58,500 nucleotides of DNA from Mesostigma viride (GCA_009746045.1 RPFO01000213.1:600564-659063); one strand, 5' to 3'. Positions 32,338-41,676 are shown, counted from the first letter of the stretch. Numbers and translations are program-made. The notes: generated by a model from the sequence alone, not told the origin.

Positions 32338-32526
32338 ATCACTGTCATTTTTACCACTTTGTGGTATTTTTTTACCACCCTCATTTTTACCACTTTTTAC
32401 CACTTTTTACCACTTTTTACCACCCTCACTTTTACCACTTTGTGGCGTGTTTTTACCACCCTCGCTTTTACCACTTGGTGGTATTTTTTACCACTTTGGT
32501 GGTAAAAGGGGTGGTAAAAGGTGGTA
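32338..32526. repeat. Right subterminal repeat array of the CACTA element, first part
   Basis: TTTTTACCAC-type words, with CACTTTGTGG variants, then inverted GGTGGTAAAAG at the end. The array is cut here by element H and resumes at 37,918. Confidence 0.85.
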
Positions 32527-32528
32527 AT

Positions 32529-32906
32529 CGGGGTTCTCTGAACAGAGTTTCTTTATAGTGATACGGAAGGGGAGCCGCTGATGCTAGGTGAAATAGAGCT
32601 GGGTGATGTGATCGTAATAAGGTTGATTAGGCTTCTAGTGTACGAGTATTACGGATGATATGGCCTAATTGTTGCGGCCCATACCTTGACGGTGTGCTGA
32701 GTACCTTGACGACGGATTTTTGCGTCTAGGTTCTCCTAGCAGATCTGTGATTGCGGACGGGTTTGCAACAGGCAATATCTGAAGTAAAACTTGACGGCTA
32801 AAACTGTTTAGAGGCCGTTGCCGGATCTGGCCGTTGGTAGAGAGCCGTTGGCCTTGAAACACGATAAAAGCTTGCTCACCTAGCTCATGGCGGTCTCTTT
32901 TGTTTT
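32529..32906 (+). repeat. A1 repeat of element H (copy A2 at 37,371-37,749)
   Basis: Begins TCGGGGTTCTCTGAAC and ends CTCTTTTGTTTT. Copies differ at about one or two positions (for example GAACAGAG versus GAACATAG). Probably holds the promoter and takes part in reverse transcription with B. Confidence 0.92.
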
Positions 32907-32977
32907 AACGAAGGCGGCGACAGGGGTCAGGGGCAGCGTAGCTGACGCCCGGAATTCCTTTCTGCAAAGCGGCTGGG

Positions 32978-34036
32978 ATGCCGAAGCCCGGGCGGAAGCC
33001 AGGTTCGACAGGTGCTGGGAAGCAATTACCGAAAGCTAATCCCGAGGTGCCGACAGCTACTAAACAGACGGGAAAGGGCCGACTAGGCTGGCCGACGCAG
33101 AAGAAAAGGCTCCATCAGGAGCTCTCCACTTGCTCGGGCCTGCCTGAAGTGTGCGCTGCCTTTGAGGCGGTCCTCGGGACCGACTGGGTAACTACTGTCA
33201 GCCGGTGGTCTGCGGCCCAGCTGGAGTCCGTCGTTGGACTGCTGGTCGACCACGTGGACGGGCCTGAAATTCTGGCAGCAGCGGACCCAAACGAAGCGCT
33301 AGTGGCAGCCCTCCAAAGCGCCCGGGACTTGGCGGACTCGGACGAAGAGGAGATGCAGCCACCACGCCGGCCCACGAAAGGGGCGAAAAAGGGGACGAAA
33401 AAAGTCGGAAGCCCAGCCCCGAGCAAGGGAAAGGCCGCGGGGGATGTGAGGGAGCAGCTCTTGGAGCTGGCGGCTATTATTGGCAAGCAGGGGCAGGCGG
33501 GCAAAGAAGAGGAGGAGGAGGAGGAGTCCGAGGAAGAGGATTTCCTGACGAAATTGAAGGATGCGCTGGCCGGGGCAGATGGGGCTTCCAGGAAGCCGAA
33601 AAAGACCAAAGGGGTGACGCTGCCCACTCGAGCACAAGTGGTGAATTGGAGGGTGCAAGAGAGAGTGCTCCCCGAGGTGCTCGAGGATGCCAACGACAAT
33701 GGAGGGGGGATAAAGAGTTGGATCATGGCTACTCGCCAAGGGGGGTGGAGGAACCAGGAAAGCAGGAAGGTGGTCATGAACATCGCCCTGGCCATGGACA
33801 CACTCTTCAAGGAGTTGGGGCCGGCAGCCGGGGAGTTGGCTGGGGTAGAGTATCTCATGAGGGTGGTGGCAGCCATGCTCCTAGTGGAGAGCCAGGGGTC
33901 AGGAGGGTGGAAGGTGGCTGGCCACCTCCTTGCTCTCAAGGAAGATGCCTCCTTGGTGAGCAACCCGGCCATGAAGATGGCCCTGCAAAGCGCCACGATG
34001 ATGGAGAAGCTGGGCAAGGCCCAGCAAACCAAGTAA
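32978..34036 (+). CDS. ORF1 (gag-like) of element H
   Basis: 352 residues from ATG 32,978, 71 bases after A1, to TAA at 34,036. Basic N-terminus (MPKPGRKPGSTGAGK), a helical block around residues 50-110 (LPEVCAAFEAVLGTDWVTTVSRWSAAQL), a Lys-rich linker, a glutamate run near residues 176-188 and a helical C-terminal domain (VVNWRVQERVLPEV...SWIMATRQGGW). No zinc knuckle. It is gag-like by position and character; particle formation is inferred. Intact. Confidence 0.7.
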   Translation: MPKPGRKPGSTGAGKQLPKANPEVPTATKQTGKGRLGWPTQKKRLHQELSTCSGLPEVCAAFEAVLGTDWVTTVSRWSAAQLESVVGLLVDHVDGPEILAAADPNEALVAALQSARDLADSDEEEMQPPRRPTKGAKKGTKKVGSPAPSKGKAAGDVREQLLELAAIIGKQGQAGKEEEEEEESEEEDFLTKLKDALAGADGASRKPKKTKGVTLPTRAQVVNWRVQERVLPEVLEDANDNGGGIKSWIMATRQGGWRNQESRKVVMNIALAMDTLFKELGPAAGELAGVEYLMRVVAAMLLVESQGSGGWKVAGHLLALKEDASLVSNPAMKMALQSATMMEKLGKAQQTK

Positions 34037-34083
34037 ACACCGAAAGGGTAAACCGCTCCCCCTTCCCACTGCCTCTTCCTACA

Positions 34084-36600
34084 ATGCCTCTAAGCACTAC
34101 GTGGGGGAGAGTGAGGTCAGCACGCAGACGCCAGCGTGCAACTCGCCGCCGCCGGACCTTCACTCTACAACACAAGGTGATTACGTGGTTGAATTGGCTA
34201 TGGCACGGGGGGGCAGACCCTCCGCCTAAATCTGGAGGCGCGTGCTCCAGAGGAACGGCGGAGGCCCTGAAAAGGGTCAAGAAGCACTGCGAGTGGTACA
34301 GTCGCCGCGTAACCGGCGTTGCGACAGGCCCCGCAGAAGGAAGTGATCTAATCTATGGGAAATGTAATAAGTATGAACAACTTGTGGCGGAGCGGGTGAG
34401 TCTGCCGAAGCGCGAGGTGGCAGGAAAGGCGAAGCTGCTGGATTTGCTGGCGCTACGACCTAGTTGGCGAGAGGTGTACGCGAGCGAAGCCAACTGCATC
34501 AAGCCGGAGGTGGCTGCCAGTGCGAGGTATTGGAATGTACCTGCCCCCAGCCGAGGGTGCACCATGGCGGAGTGGGGCAAGTTGATGGGGAGGGCAGCGG
34601 ACGTGGGGATGGTGGAGTTCCGAGAGACGCGGCCAAAGTGGGTAGACGGATGTTTTGGGGTGGCCAAAGGAGTGGGGGAGTTAAGGCTCATTGTGAATAA
34701 GAAGTTGGGGAACGCACTGTGGGTGGACCCCCCTAAGACGGTGTTACCCCACCTGGGCATATACTCGGAGGTCTATATCAAGGGTCGGTGCTACACGGCC
34801 AAGAGCGATCTGGTCTCGTATTACTATACCATCCAAGTGCCGGAGTGGTGGTGGGATTATCAAGGGCTACCTGATGTGTGGTCCACCGATGTCGGGCTGC
34901 CGGGGCGGCGGAGGAGGGTGTGGCCAGTGCTGAAAGTGCTGGCCATGGGGCACTCCCACGCTGTAGCGCTAGGGGAAGCCATCCATGAGATGGTCCTCTA
35001 TGCCACGGGCGCTTTGGATCCTAGACGGCAGGTGAACCGCCTCACAAGTGTAGGGGAGCTGACCGTGCTTCGGAATGCATGGGGTAACCCAACCGCCCTA
35101 GCCATCGAGTACAAGGAGGAGAGCACGAGGGAGATGCAAATCGACCTTGAGGACCCCCCTGCCCCTATGGTATCCATCACTATTGATGACCTGGTGGTCA
35201 GCAATGGGCGCACGTGCGAGGCGGTGAATCGCTTAATCGCGAGTGCTATTGAAGACGGGTACGCGCCTAACAACCTTGTGCCCTCCAAGGACAAGACGAT
35301 CATGGCTAGCCCGGAGGGGGAGGACGAGCTAGAAGCTCTGGGTGTTGTTCACCGGCGGGATGGGGTGTTGGAGCCGACAGCTAAGCAGCTCACCCTTGTG
35401 GTTGCGCACACTCGTGTACTCCTCGAGAGGGGACGCGCTACCGCTGAGGCGCTGGCGGCCGTCGTGGGCCGGTGGGTGTGGCTGCAGATGCTCAGCCGCA
35501 CTTGCTTGTCCATATGGCAGCAGAGTTTTAAGTTCATCAACCTCAAGGGGTGGGGCCAGCGAACGCGACCTTTGTGGCAAGGTGTGCGCGATGAGCTCGA
35601 GTGTGCCATGGCGTTGGCCCCCATGCTCCGTGTGGACCGGGGGGCTGCCCTGGCTCCGGTGGTGGTGGCCTCGGATGCGTCTAGTTTTGGGCAGGGGGTT
35701 GTCTACGCTGAGATGGCCCCAGCTGAGGTGACGGAATTAGCTCGGGCCCGGGAGGTGCGGGGTTACCCAACCCTCCTCACCCCAGGTGAGGCCATGTATG
35801 CCGGGCCTAGACCCTTGACCAAGGCCGCGGAAAAAGCCATCATCCACGGGCGATGGCGCGTCGGGATCAAGAGTCGCTGGCGCGATTCGACCATGCACAT
35901 CAACGAGAAGGAAGTGCGGGCCGCTGTGAAGGGGGTGGAGCGCTCGGCCCGGAACCTCGGAACATGGGGTAAGCGGGTGGTGAGGTTAGTGGACTCCACT
36001 GCCGCTTTGGGCTGCTTGGCTAAAGGGCGTTCCTCTTCTTACCGGTTAAACAAGCAATGCCGCCGGTTGTGCGCTCTTACGTTGGTCACCGGCAGCCGCT
36101 CACAATGGGTCTGGACGCCAAGTGAGCTTCAGCCTGCGGATGGGCCTTCGCGGGGGCTTTCCATGGCTGCCTCGGTGGCCGGGTGGGTCCGCGATTTGAC
36201 TCGCGAGGGTGTTCATCCCAATCCCGGGCCTCGGCTTGGCGCTAGCTACTTGACCCTTCTTGAGGGCAAGGTGAAGCCGGCTACTTTGATGGTTTACCAT
36301 CGGGGTCTTAGGTCCTTTTTCGCATGGTGGGCGAGCCGGCGGGGTCGGGTTGGCAGCTTGTTGCGCGGCTTGACGATAGAGGAATACTATTGCGAGTATG
36401 TCGCTTGGGCGCACTCACGGTGTTACAGCCGCCAGTTGTGTGTCAATGCGCTTATGGGCCTGAATTTGTACTTCCCCCGGGAGGTGCGGGATTGGGCCTT
36501 GGCACGAAGTGTTTTGGCTGGCTGGCGCACGTTGGCACCCCCTCGTGCCCCCCCCCCATTCCATGGGAGGCTGCGTTTGCGCTTGCTTGTACTATGGTGC
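34084..36600 (+). CDS. ORF2 of element H: reverse transcriptase, RNase H, then start of the recombinase
   Basis: The first ATG after ORF1 is 34,084 (MPLSTTWGRV), 47 bases downstream. Residues about 150-480 are a DIRS-type RT: KWVDGCFGVAKG, LRLIVNKKLGN, AKSDLVSYYY with the first catalytic Asp, LAMGHSHAVALGE, and ITIDDLVVS (Asp pair near residue 367). RNase H follows, with DASSFGQG (about 530), INEKEV (609), LVDSTAAL (636) and PADGPSRG (685). A 2A-like GVHPNPGP lies near 709-716. The recombinase N-terminal core-binding part (KPATLMVYHRGLRSFFAWW) follows, then the frame is lost at a C10 run (36,548-36,557). Reverse transcription of element RNA is the established role. Confidence 0.88.
36181..36231 (+). 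other. 2A-like NPGP motif between RNase H and recombinase
   Basis: Codons 36,208-36,231 encode GVHPNPGP, preceded by VRDLTRE. Ribosome-skipping 2A peptides end in D-V/I-E-x-N-P-G-P; here E is H and D is G, as in 2A-like variants reported in other elements. It sits between the last RNase H motif and the recombinase domain, where skipping would give separate proteins. Activity not shown. Confidence 0.45.
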
Positions 36601-37160
36601 TCCAGCGGCAGCCTCGTGCGGCTATGATGGTCATCGTTATTTTCCAACAATACCTGCGGGTATCGGAGGCGCTCAACCTGTTGGTCGGCCATGTGCGCTT
36701 GCAGCCTGATGTTCGGTTGCGGGGTTCGCAGCGGGGCGCCTTGTTGTTGATGTCAGCTAAGACGGCTAAGGGGGAGGTGCAGTCTGTGGTGATCGAGGAT
36801 GTCATGACTGAGACCCTCTTGCGGGCTTGTATGCGTGGCAAGGCGGCCTGGGAGCGGGTGTTCCCTTACGATTATGCCCAGTTCAGCCGGGTTTGGCATC
36901 AGGCCACGCAAGCTTTGGGGGTCGACACGGTGTTTACCATTCACGGGCTGCGGCATGGGGGGGCTACCTATGATTTTTTGCGGCAGCGCAGCATGGCTGA
37001 TATTCAGCATCGGGGTCGCTGGCGCAGCAGCAAAACTGTCGCCCACTATGTGGGATTGCACCGGAGCTTGGCCCTCACCCTTCCTGACGCCCTGGTTCGG
37101 GCTATCGCCGCCTGCCCCCCGCGCATTTGGCGGAGCGTCTTTTCTCTGCCTTCCTCTTAA
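36324..37160 (+). CDS. Tyrosine recombinase catalytic domain of element H
   Basis: This frame continues ORF2 after the C10 run at 36,548-36,557; the recombinase N-terminal domain is in the upstream frame. Catalytic residues are visible: Arg in YLRVSEALNLL (36,657-36,659), HGLRHGGAT (His 36,942, Arg 36,951), GRWRSSKTVAHYVG with Trp in the second His/Trp position, and Tyr at 37,047-37,049. This is the R-HxxR-Y set of lambda-integrase-type recombinases. It would integrate the circular cDNA without target duplication. The frame difference is more likely an indel in the homopolymer, but programmed frameshifting cannot be excluded. Stop at 37,158-37,160; TGTAA follows at 37,232-37,236. Confidence 0.9.
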   Translation: MVGEPAGSGWQLVARLDDRGILLRVCRLGALTVLQPPVVCQCAYGPEFVLPPGGAGLGLGTKCFGWLAHVGTPSCPPPIPWEAAFALACTMVLQRQPRAAMMVIVIFQQYLRVSEALNLLVGHVRLQPDVRLRGSQRGALLLMSAKTAKGEVQSVVIEDVMTETLLRACMRGKAAWERVFPYDYAQFSRVWHQATQALGVDTVFTIHGLRHGGATYDFLRQRSMADIQHRGRWRSSKTVAHYVGLHRSLALTLPDALVRAIAACPPRIWRSVFSLPSS

Positions 37161-37236
37161 GTTCCCTTCATTCTTGTCTTATGCGTCCACCGGTTTTTGT
37201 TTTGCCCCTGGCTTGGGTCGCCAGGGAGGGATGTAA

Positions 37237-37370
37237 GGGTAAGGCTAGCCTTTTTGGACATAAAGTGTTCCCATGGGTAAGGATGGCCAGTTGAGGGCCA
37301 CTTCCCGATGTGCTCTACTTATTGTTTTAATAAAGAGTCTGGTTACCCTGGAGTTCCACGGTTAATAGAA
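37237..37370 (+). repeat. B1 repeat of element H (copy B2 at 37,783-37,916)
   Basis: 134 bp, GGGTAAGGCTAGCC...CACGGTTAATAGAA, with AATAAA near 37,330. Identical to B2 apart from about one base (TCTGGTTACC versus TCTGGGTACC). Confidence 0.92.
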
Positions 37371-37749
37371 TCGGGGTTCTCTGAACATAGTTTCTTTATA
37401 GTGATACGGAAGGGGAGCCGCTGATGCTAGGTGAAATAGAGCTGGGTGATGTGATCGTAATAAGGTTGATTAGGCTTCTAGTGTACGAGTATTACGGATG
37501 ATATGGCCTAATTGTTGCGGCCCATACCTTGACGGTGTGCTGAGTACCTTGACGACGGATTTTTGCGTCTAGGTTCTCCTAGCAGATCTGTGATTGCGGA
37601 CGGGTTTGCAACAGGCAATATCTGAAGTAAAACTTGACGGCTAAAACTGTTTAGAGGCCGTTGCCGGATCTGGCCGTTGGTAGAGAGCCGTTGGCCTTGA
37701 AACACGATAAAAGCTTGCTCACCTAGCTCATGGCGGTCTCTTTTGTTTT
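37371..37749 (+). repeat. A2 repeat of element H
   Basis: Second copy of A1, directly after B1. The B1-A2 junction (AGAA|TCGGGG) is the join expected in the circular integration intermediate. Confidence 0.92.
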
Positions 37750-37782
37750 CCCACCCGCCCTCCCTGTGTGTTGCCTGTTTGG

Positions 37783-37916
37783 GGGTAAGGCTAGCCTTTT
37801 TGGACATAAAGTGTTCCCATGGGTAAGGATGGCCAGTTGAGGGCCACTTCCCGATGTGCTCTACTTATTGTTTTAATAAAGAGTCTGGGTACCCTGGAGT
37901 TCCACGGTTAATAGAA
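37783..37916 (+). repeat. B2 repeat of element H
   Basis: Terminal copy of B1. CACTA subterminal sequence resumes immediately after it. Confidence 0.92.
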
Positions 37917-37917
37917 A

Positions 37918-38180
37918 ATGATTTTACCACCTGCTTTTCTCCTAGCGTTTTCCCACCGTTTTACCACTTTTTACCACTTTTTACCACTTTTTACCACTTT
38001 TTACCACTTTTTACCACTTTTTACCACTTTTTACCACTTTTTACCACTTTTTACCACTTTTTACCACTTTTTACCACTTTTTACCACTTTTTACCACTTT
38101 TTACCACTTTTTACCACTTTTTACCACTTTTTACCACTTTTTACCACTTTTTACCACCCACTTTTACCACTTTTACGGCA
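37918..38180. repeat. Right subterminal array of the CACTA element, second part
   Basis: About 19 near-perfect head-to-tail copies of the 10-mer TTTTTACCAC, then CCCACTTTTACCAC and the terminal repeat. ORFs rich in FTTFYHFLPL across it are repeat artefacts. Confidence 0.95.
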
Positions 38181-38197
38181 ACCGAGTTCCTAGTGTA

Positions 38198-39570
38198 GCT
38201 GTGTACAATGCACAGCGTGCCCACGCTGCATGCCAGCAGATTGGCAGCCAAGGATGCCAAGCATCCACGCCCCTCCTTCAAGGAAGGGGACACAGTTCTC
38301 TTCTATAAGGAGTCAGGGCTAGGGAAGGTTGGGACATGGTTAGGCCCAGCCACTATCCTCAAGTTTTCCAGCCCAGGCAAGACTAGCTGTGCATGTGAAA
38401 CACAATGACACTGGACATGTGCACAAGTGCTCACCTCACAGGATTGAATTGTATTATACTCCACTGTCAGACGTGGCAGAGGAGGAAGAGCTGATGGTCG
38501 ACAGCTCAGTACAGTTGCCTGGTATATCTGGAGTACCCAGTGAGTGGTTGTTTGGAACACACACTGGTGAGTGTGATAGGCACAACACATGTGCACCCCA
38601 GGTCACCCTCAGTGAGCCTAGCCAGCCACAGCAGGTTAGACCACCTGTCAATGAGGGCACTAACCAAGAAGGTGGTCAGCAAGACAGCACACCTTCAGCG
38701 GTACCAGCTCAACCCATACCTACCGTGTCCAAACATGGGCTAGCAGAAGCGGTTCGCATACTGCAATCAGCGCATAGAGCCAAAGCTCACACTGCTGCAG
38801 GGTCAGCCAAAGTGAGTAGGGCAGGTCACAGCGACAATAATCCAGCTCTAGTCGCAGTTGACACCCAAGCTCAGGTTAGCATCATCAGTGCATTGGCTGT
38901 ACCACACCTAGAGTTAGAGCCTTCCCCTTGGCAACGGGTGGCTGATTTCTCTGGGCAGGCTAGCTTGACTGTTAAAGGTCAGGTTACCTTAAACATTCTT
39001 GGTATCCCCACACCTTTTCAGGTACTGGAAGGATACACAGGAAATGCTTTGTTGGGTGATCCATTTATTTCTTACCCAGGTGTCACCATCTCTTGTGATA
39101 GGCTTGAGGTACAGGGCCTGGGTGGGGTGTCACTTGATCATTTTCAGGTACCACTCCAGACTTTGGTTGACACACAGCCAGCCACTGTCAAATTTGTTGC
39201 ACCAAAGTATGCACCTGGGCACGAGCCACGTGTGGCAGATTTGGTGCACAGTCAGAAACTGCACCCCAAAGCATTAATTGGATTGGGAAAATATGATGTT
39301 GCAAAAATGTCTCCCCTCTCCTATGAGCAGATTGTCCAGGACTGTCAAACTCAGGAAGGTTTCACTAAGTGGGTTGAAGCTTTTAGAAAGGCTATGGATG
39401 AATGGGTGGTTCCAGATCCACGTAGTCCCACCCACACACCTCCAGTCACTCCCTTAGAGCGTAAGCCCAACGGGAGCAAGCACCTAAGACTTAAGTTCGT
39501 GTGCAAGCACAAGCAAGCAGCAGATGGCTCTGTCATTTTCCATGCTAGGCCTTGTGTGACTGAGTTTAAC
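38198..39570 (+). pseudogene. Element D continued: integrase C-terminus, protease, RT start
   Basis: Resumes the integrase after the CACTA element (VYNAQRAHA..., SFKEGDTVLFYK, GLGKVGTWLGPATIL). After a frameshift near 38,390 the frame continues with a linker and then a retropepsin-like domain: LVAVDTQAQVSIISALAV (Asp at 38,860), DFSGQASLTVKGQV, ILGIPTPFQVLEGYTG and NALLGDPFISYPGV. DTQA replaces D-T/S-G-A. A conserved spacer (KYAPGHEPRVADLVHSQ, CQTQEGFTKWVEAF) leads to the RT start (LRLKFVCKHKQAADGSVIFHARPCVTEF), where the element is cut at about 39,570 by the inverted gag of E. This is the clearest view of the INT-PR-RT order. Confidence 0.82.
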
Positions 39571-41676
39571 ATAATCGAGAGCCTCTTTCATCGACTCCCA
39601 ATGAGTGGCCAAGCCTGTGGTGATCATGGCAAAGGTGTTACGATCAAGGTTAAGCTTCTCGAGCAGGGAATGCACAAGCCACTTGTGATCTAGCTTGCTA
39701 ACCTCGGGATGGGCTTTCACTGCAAGTTCCCACTTCTTGATCTCTGCTACATAGTTCTGAGTTTCTACCTTATAGGTTTTCACCCAGTTAAACGCAGAGT
39801 ACATGTCAACCGTGGTGGGAGCAGACAGCAGATCATGCAGATCACGCAGAAAATTCTCCCATGGCTCCCTCCCCTGTGTATCCTGCCACCTGGGATACCT
39901 TTGCTGATATATGGACACCAAGTGCTGGATGGAGGGATTGGATTGGTGGAAGAAATCACCCTGCATGAGTGCCCCAAACCAGTTTTTGATATTCAGCTCC
40001 TCCCTAGCTAGCTTGAGAGAGAGAAGAAGCTGAGCACCCTGCTGCCGAGTGTACCCTTCTGGCAGCCCCCTCACCATAATCCTGTCAAGTGGCCTATGCT
40101 CGTTATAGACTGGCCAATCCTGAGAGGGTGAAGAGGGAGAGGGAGAAGAAGACCTGCCTGGGGATGTAGCAGCATTGGCAGTGGTTGGGATGCTACAGTA
40201 GGTAGGTGAGGCCTGTGAGGGCCTGCTACGCGTGGCTGGCTGCACTGGGGTGTTAGGTGCCTGCACAACATGTGCTGGTGAAGATGGTATGTCCTGCCCC
40301 CCCTGCACACCCTGACTCTGTGCCTGCCTCTTGCGTGCCCTAGCTGCCTCCCATTGCTCAAAGGTAGGGGTGAGAGAAACATCACTATCCTCACTGCTAG
40401 ATGAGCTTGTCTGCTGCGCGTCCCCCCCCTGCTGGCTACCTGTCTGTACACGCAACCAAGTGGGGAGATACATACCTGCCTGCTGCATGCACACCCAGTG
40501 CAACGTATGCACCATCTCCACCATCGTGTTCAGATTCACCCTGATCTTCTTGCCTCGCAGCAAGGTTTGCAGGGCGGGAAGAAGTGCCTCGCACATCCTC
40601 CTGGTCATCGGCTCAACCGAGGGTTGATCGAGCAGATGATAGATGACCGCACACAACAAGCTGGCGTGTTCAGCCAACCTGCCGTCCAGCCTTTCGCTGG
40701 CCACCCCTTGGATACCCTGGGCGCAGCGCTGGACTGCGCGCCAAAGGGTTGGCTCACGGAGTGAGACGACGTCATCCCCAGGGATGCGTGCCTCGGCTGT
40801 CTCCATGGCCACATCCTCCTCCCCTGGGGGAGATGGAAGATCCCTTGCCACAGCCTGGGCCGTGTCAGGTCCCTTGCCGGCCCTGCCGGGGGCTTGGGAC
40901 TGCGATGGGGGTGCCGAAGCACCCGCCTTCGCGGGGGGGTGGGTGTTGATGGCGTCGGTGTTGTCGGCTGATGCCGACGGTTCCGACTCAGCGGCGGGTG
41001 TGCCGTGGGGAGGCGGCTGGCGCTTGCCCTCCGCCCGCCTGGGGGTCGCTGCCGCTGTCGCTGTCGCTGCTGCTGTCGCTGTCGCTGTCGCTGCCACCAC
41101 TGGAGAAGACGGGGCGCCCACCGGCGCTGCTGTCTTGGATGCCGCGGCCGGCAGGGTCGCTGCCGACGCCGGTGGCGACACAGTTGCAGCCGCCTGCTGC
41201 GACGCAGTCGATGTCGCTGCCGAACCAGGGGATGCCGTCGCAGGTCCCCAGCCGACTGCGGGCACGACAGGTGGCATCTCCTCGGCCGGCCTAGGTGGCT
41301 TGGCCACCACCGCGGCCGCTGCCACCTGGCGAGCCTCCGAATACATGTCGAGAGCAGTTACACCTTGTCTCACGGCCAAGTAGTACAGCCGGATCAGAAT
41401 CGCAACCTGGACATGCGAAAAGCGGCAATGGATGTCCTCCGGGAGCTCCGACGCCACCGCCTGAACCGCGAACTTGGTCAAGACGAAGCCGCCAGGGAGG
41501 GTACTCTGCTGGCGTAAACGCCAGCCGTCGAAAGGCAAAAAGTTTGGTACATTACGCACCGGGATCTTAAGGGGACGGTCCCGGCGCGAATATTTTGGCG
41601 CCGAAAAATTCGCAGTACCCGTCCGTACCGTGAAAAAGTGGTGCACGGGGCGCGCACCCCTACCGGAGCTGGCCAT
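39571..41676 (-). CDS. Gag protein of copia-like element E
   Basis: ATG at 41,676. About 700 residues of gag; the last ~30 codons of the frame (to 39,484) belong to element D read backwards. The N-terminus (MASSGRGARPVHHFFTVRTG) is homologous to gag of D. A long Ala/Thr/Pro-rich linker at residues about 130-280 includes ATATATAAATATAAA from a GTCGCT-type repeat. Then come helical blocks (LWRAVQRCAQGIQ, VEMVHTLHWVCMQQAGMYLPTWL), a second Ser/Pro/Gln linker, and the gag core shared with A: GLPEGYTRQQGAQLLLSL, LNIKNWFGALMQ, FHQSNPSIQHLV, FNWVKTYKV, WLVHSLLEKLNL and TTGL. It is uninterrupted but truncated before any zinc knuckle. Confidence 0.7.

Larger units (their letters stand above)
32529..37916 (+). 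mobile_element. Autonomous-type PAT/TOC-like tyrosine-recombinase retrotransposon H
   Basis: Split direct repeats A1-ORFs-B1-A2-B2: A1 32,529-32,906; B1 37,237-37,370; A2 37,371-37,749; B2 37,783-37,916. B1 and A2 abut; a 33-bp spacer separates A2 and B2. Between them are a gag-like ORF, an RT/RNase H ORF and a tyrosine recombinase. A1 and A2 encode identical 64-residue shadow translations, so the copy is very recent. It sits within CACTA subterminal repeats with no evident target duplication. The organisation matches PAT, Ngaro and algal TOC/Kangaroo elements. Confidence 0.93.
24056..38195 (-). mobile_element. CACTA/EnSpm DNA transposon, 14.1 kb, inserted in copia D
   Basis: Left end CACTAGGAACTCG at 24,056; right end CGAGTTCCTAGTG finishing at 38,195: a perfect 13-bp inverted repeat with the superfamily's CACTA start. 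It is flanked by TA at 24,054-24,055 and 38,196-38,197. Removing element plus one TA restores the integrase codons PPEV-L-A-V-Y-N, which align with PPEVIALYN in element A, fixing ends and duplication. It carries a TNP2-like transposase (minus), a second gene (plus) and subterminal repeat arrays. Element H (32,529-37,916) is nested in the right array. Apart from one apparent frameshift in exon 3 it looks potentially autonomous. Confidence 0.95.

Noticed and set aside
33646-34083. Upstream extension of ORF2 of element H
   Set aside because: This part overlaps the intact gag-like ORF1 in another frame and has no RT motif; ATG 34,084 is the first start after ORF1.
37960-38170. Regular short repeats resembling a CRISPR array or satellite
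   Set aside because: Ten-base head-to-tail repeats without spacers, inside CACTA ends; they are subterminal repeats.
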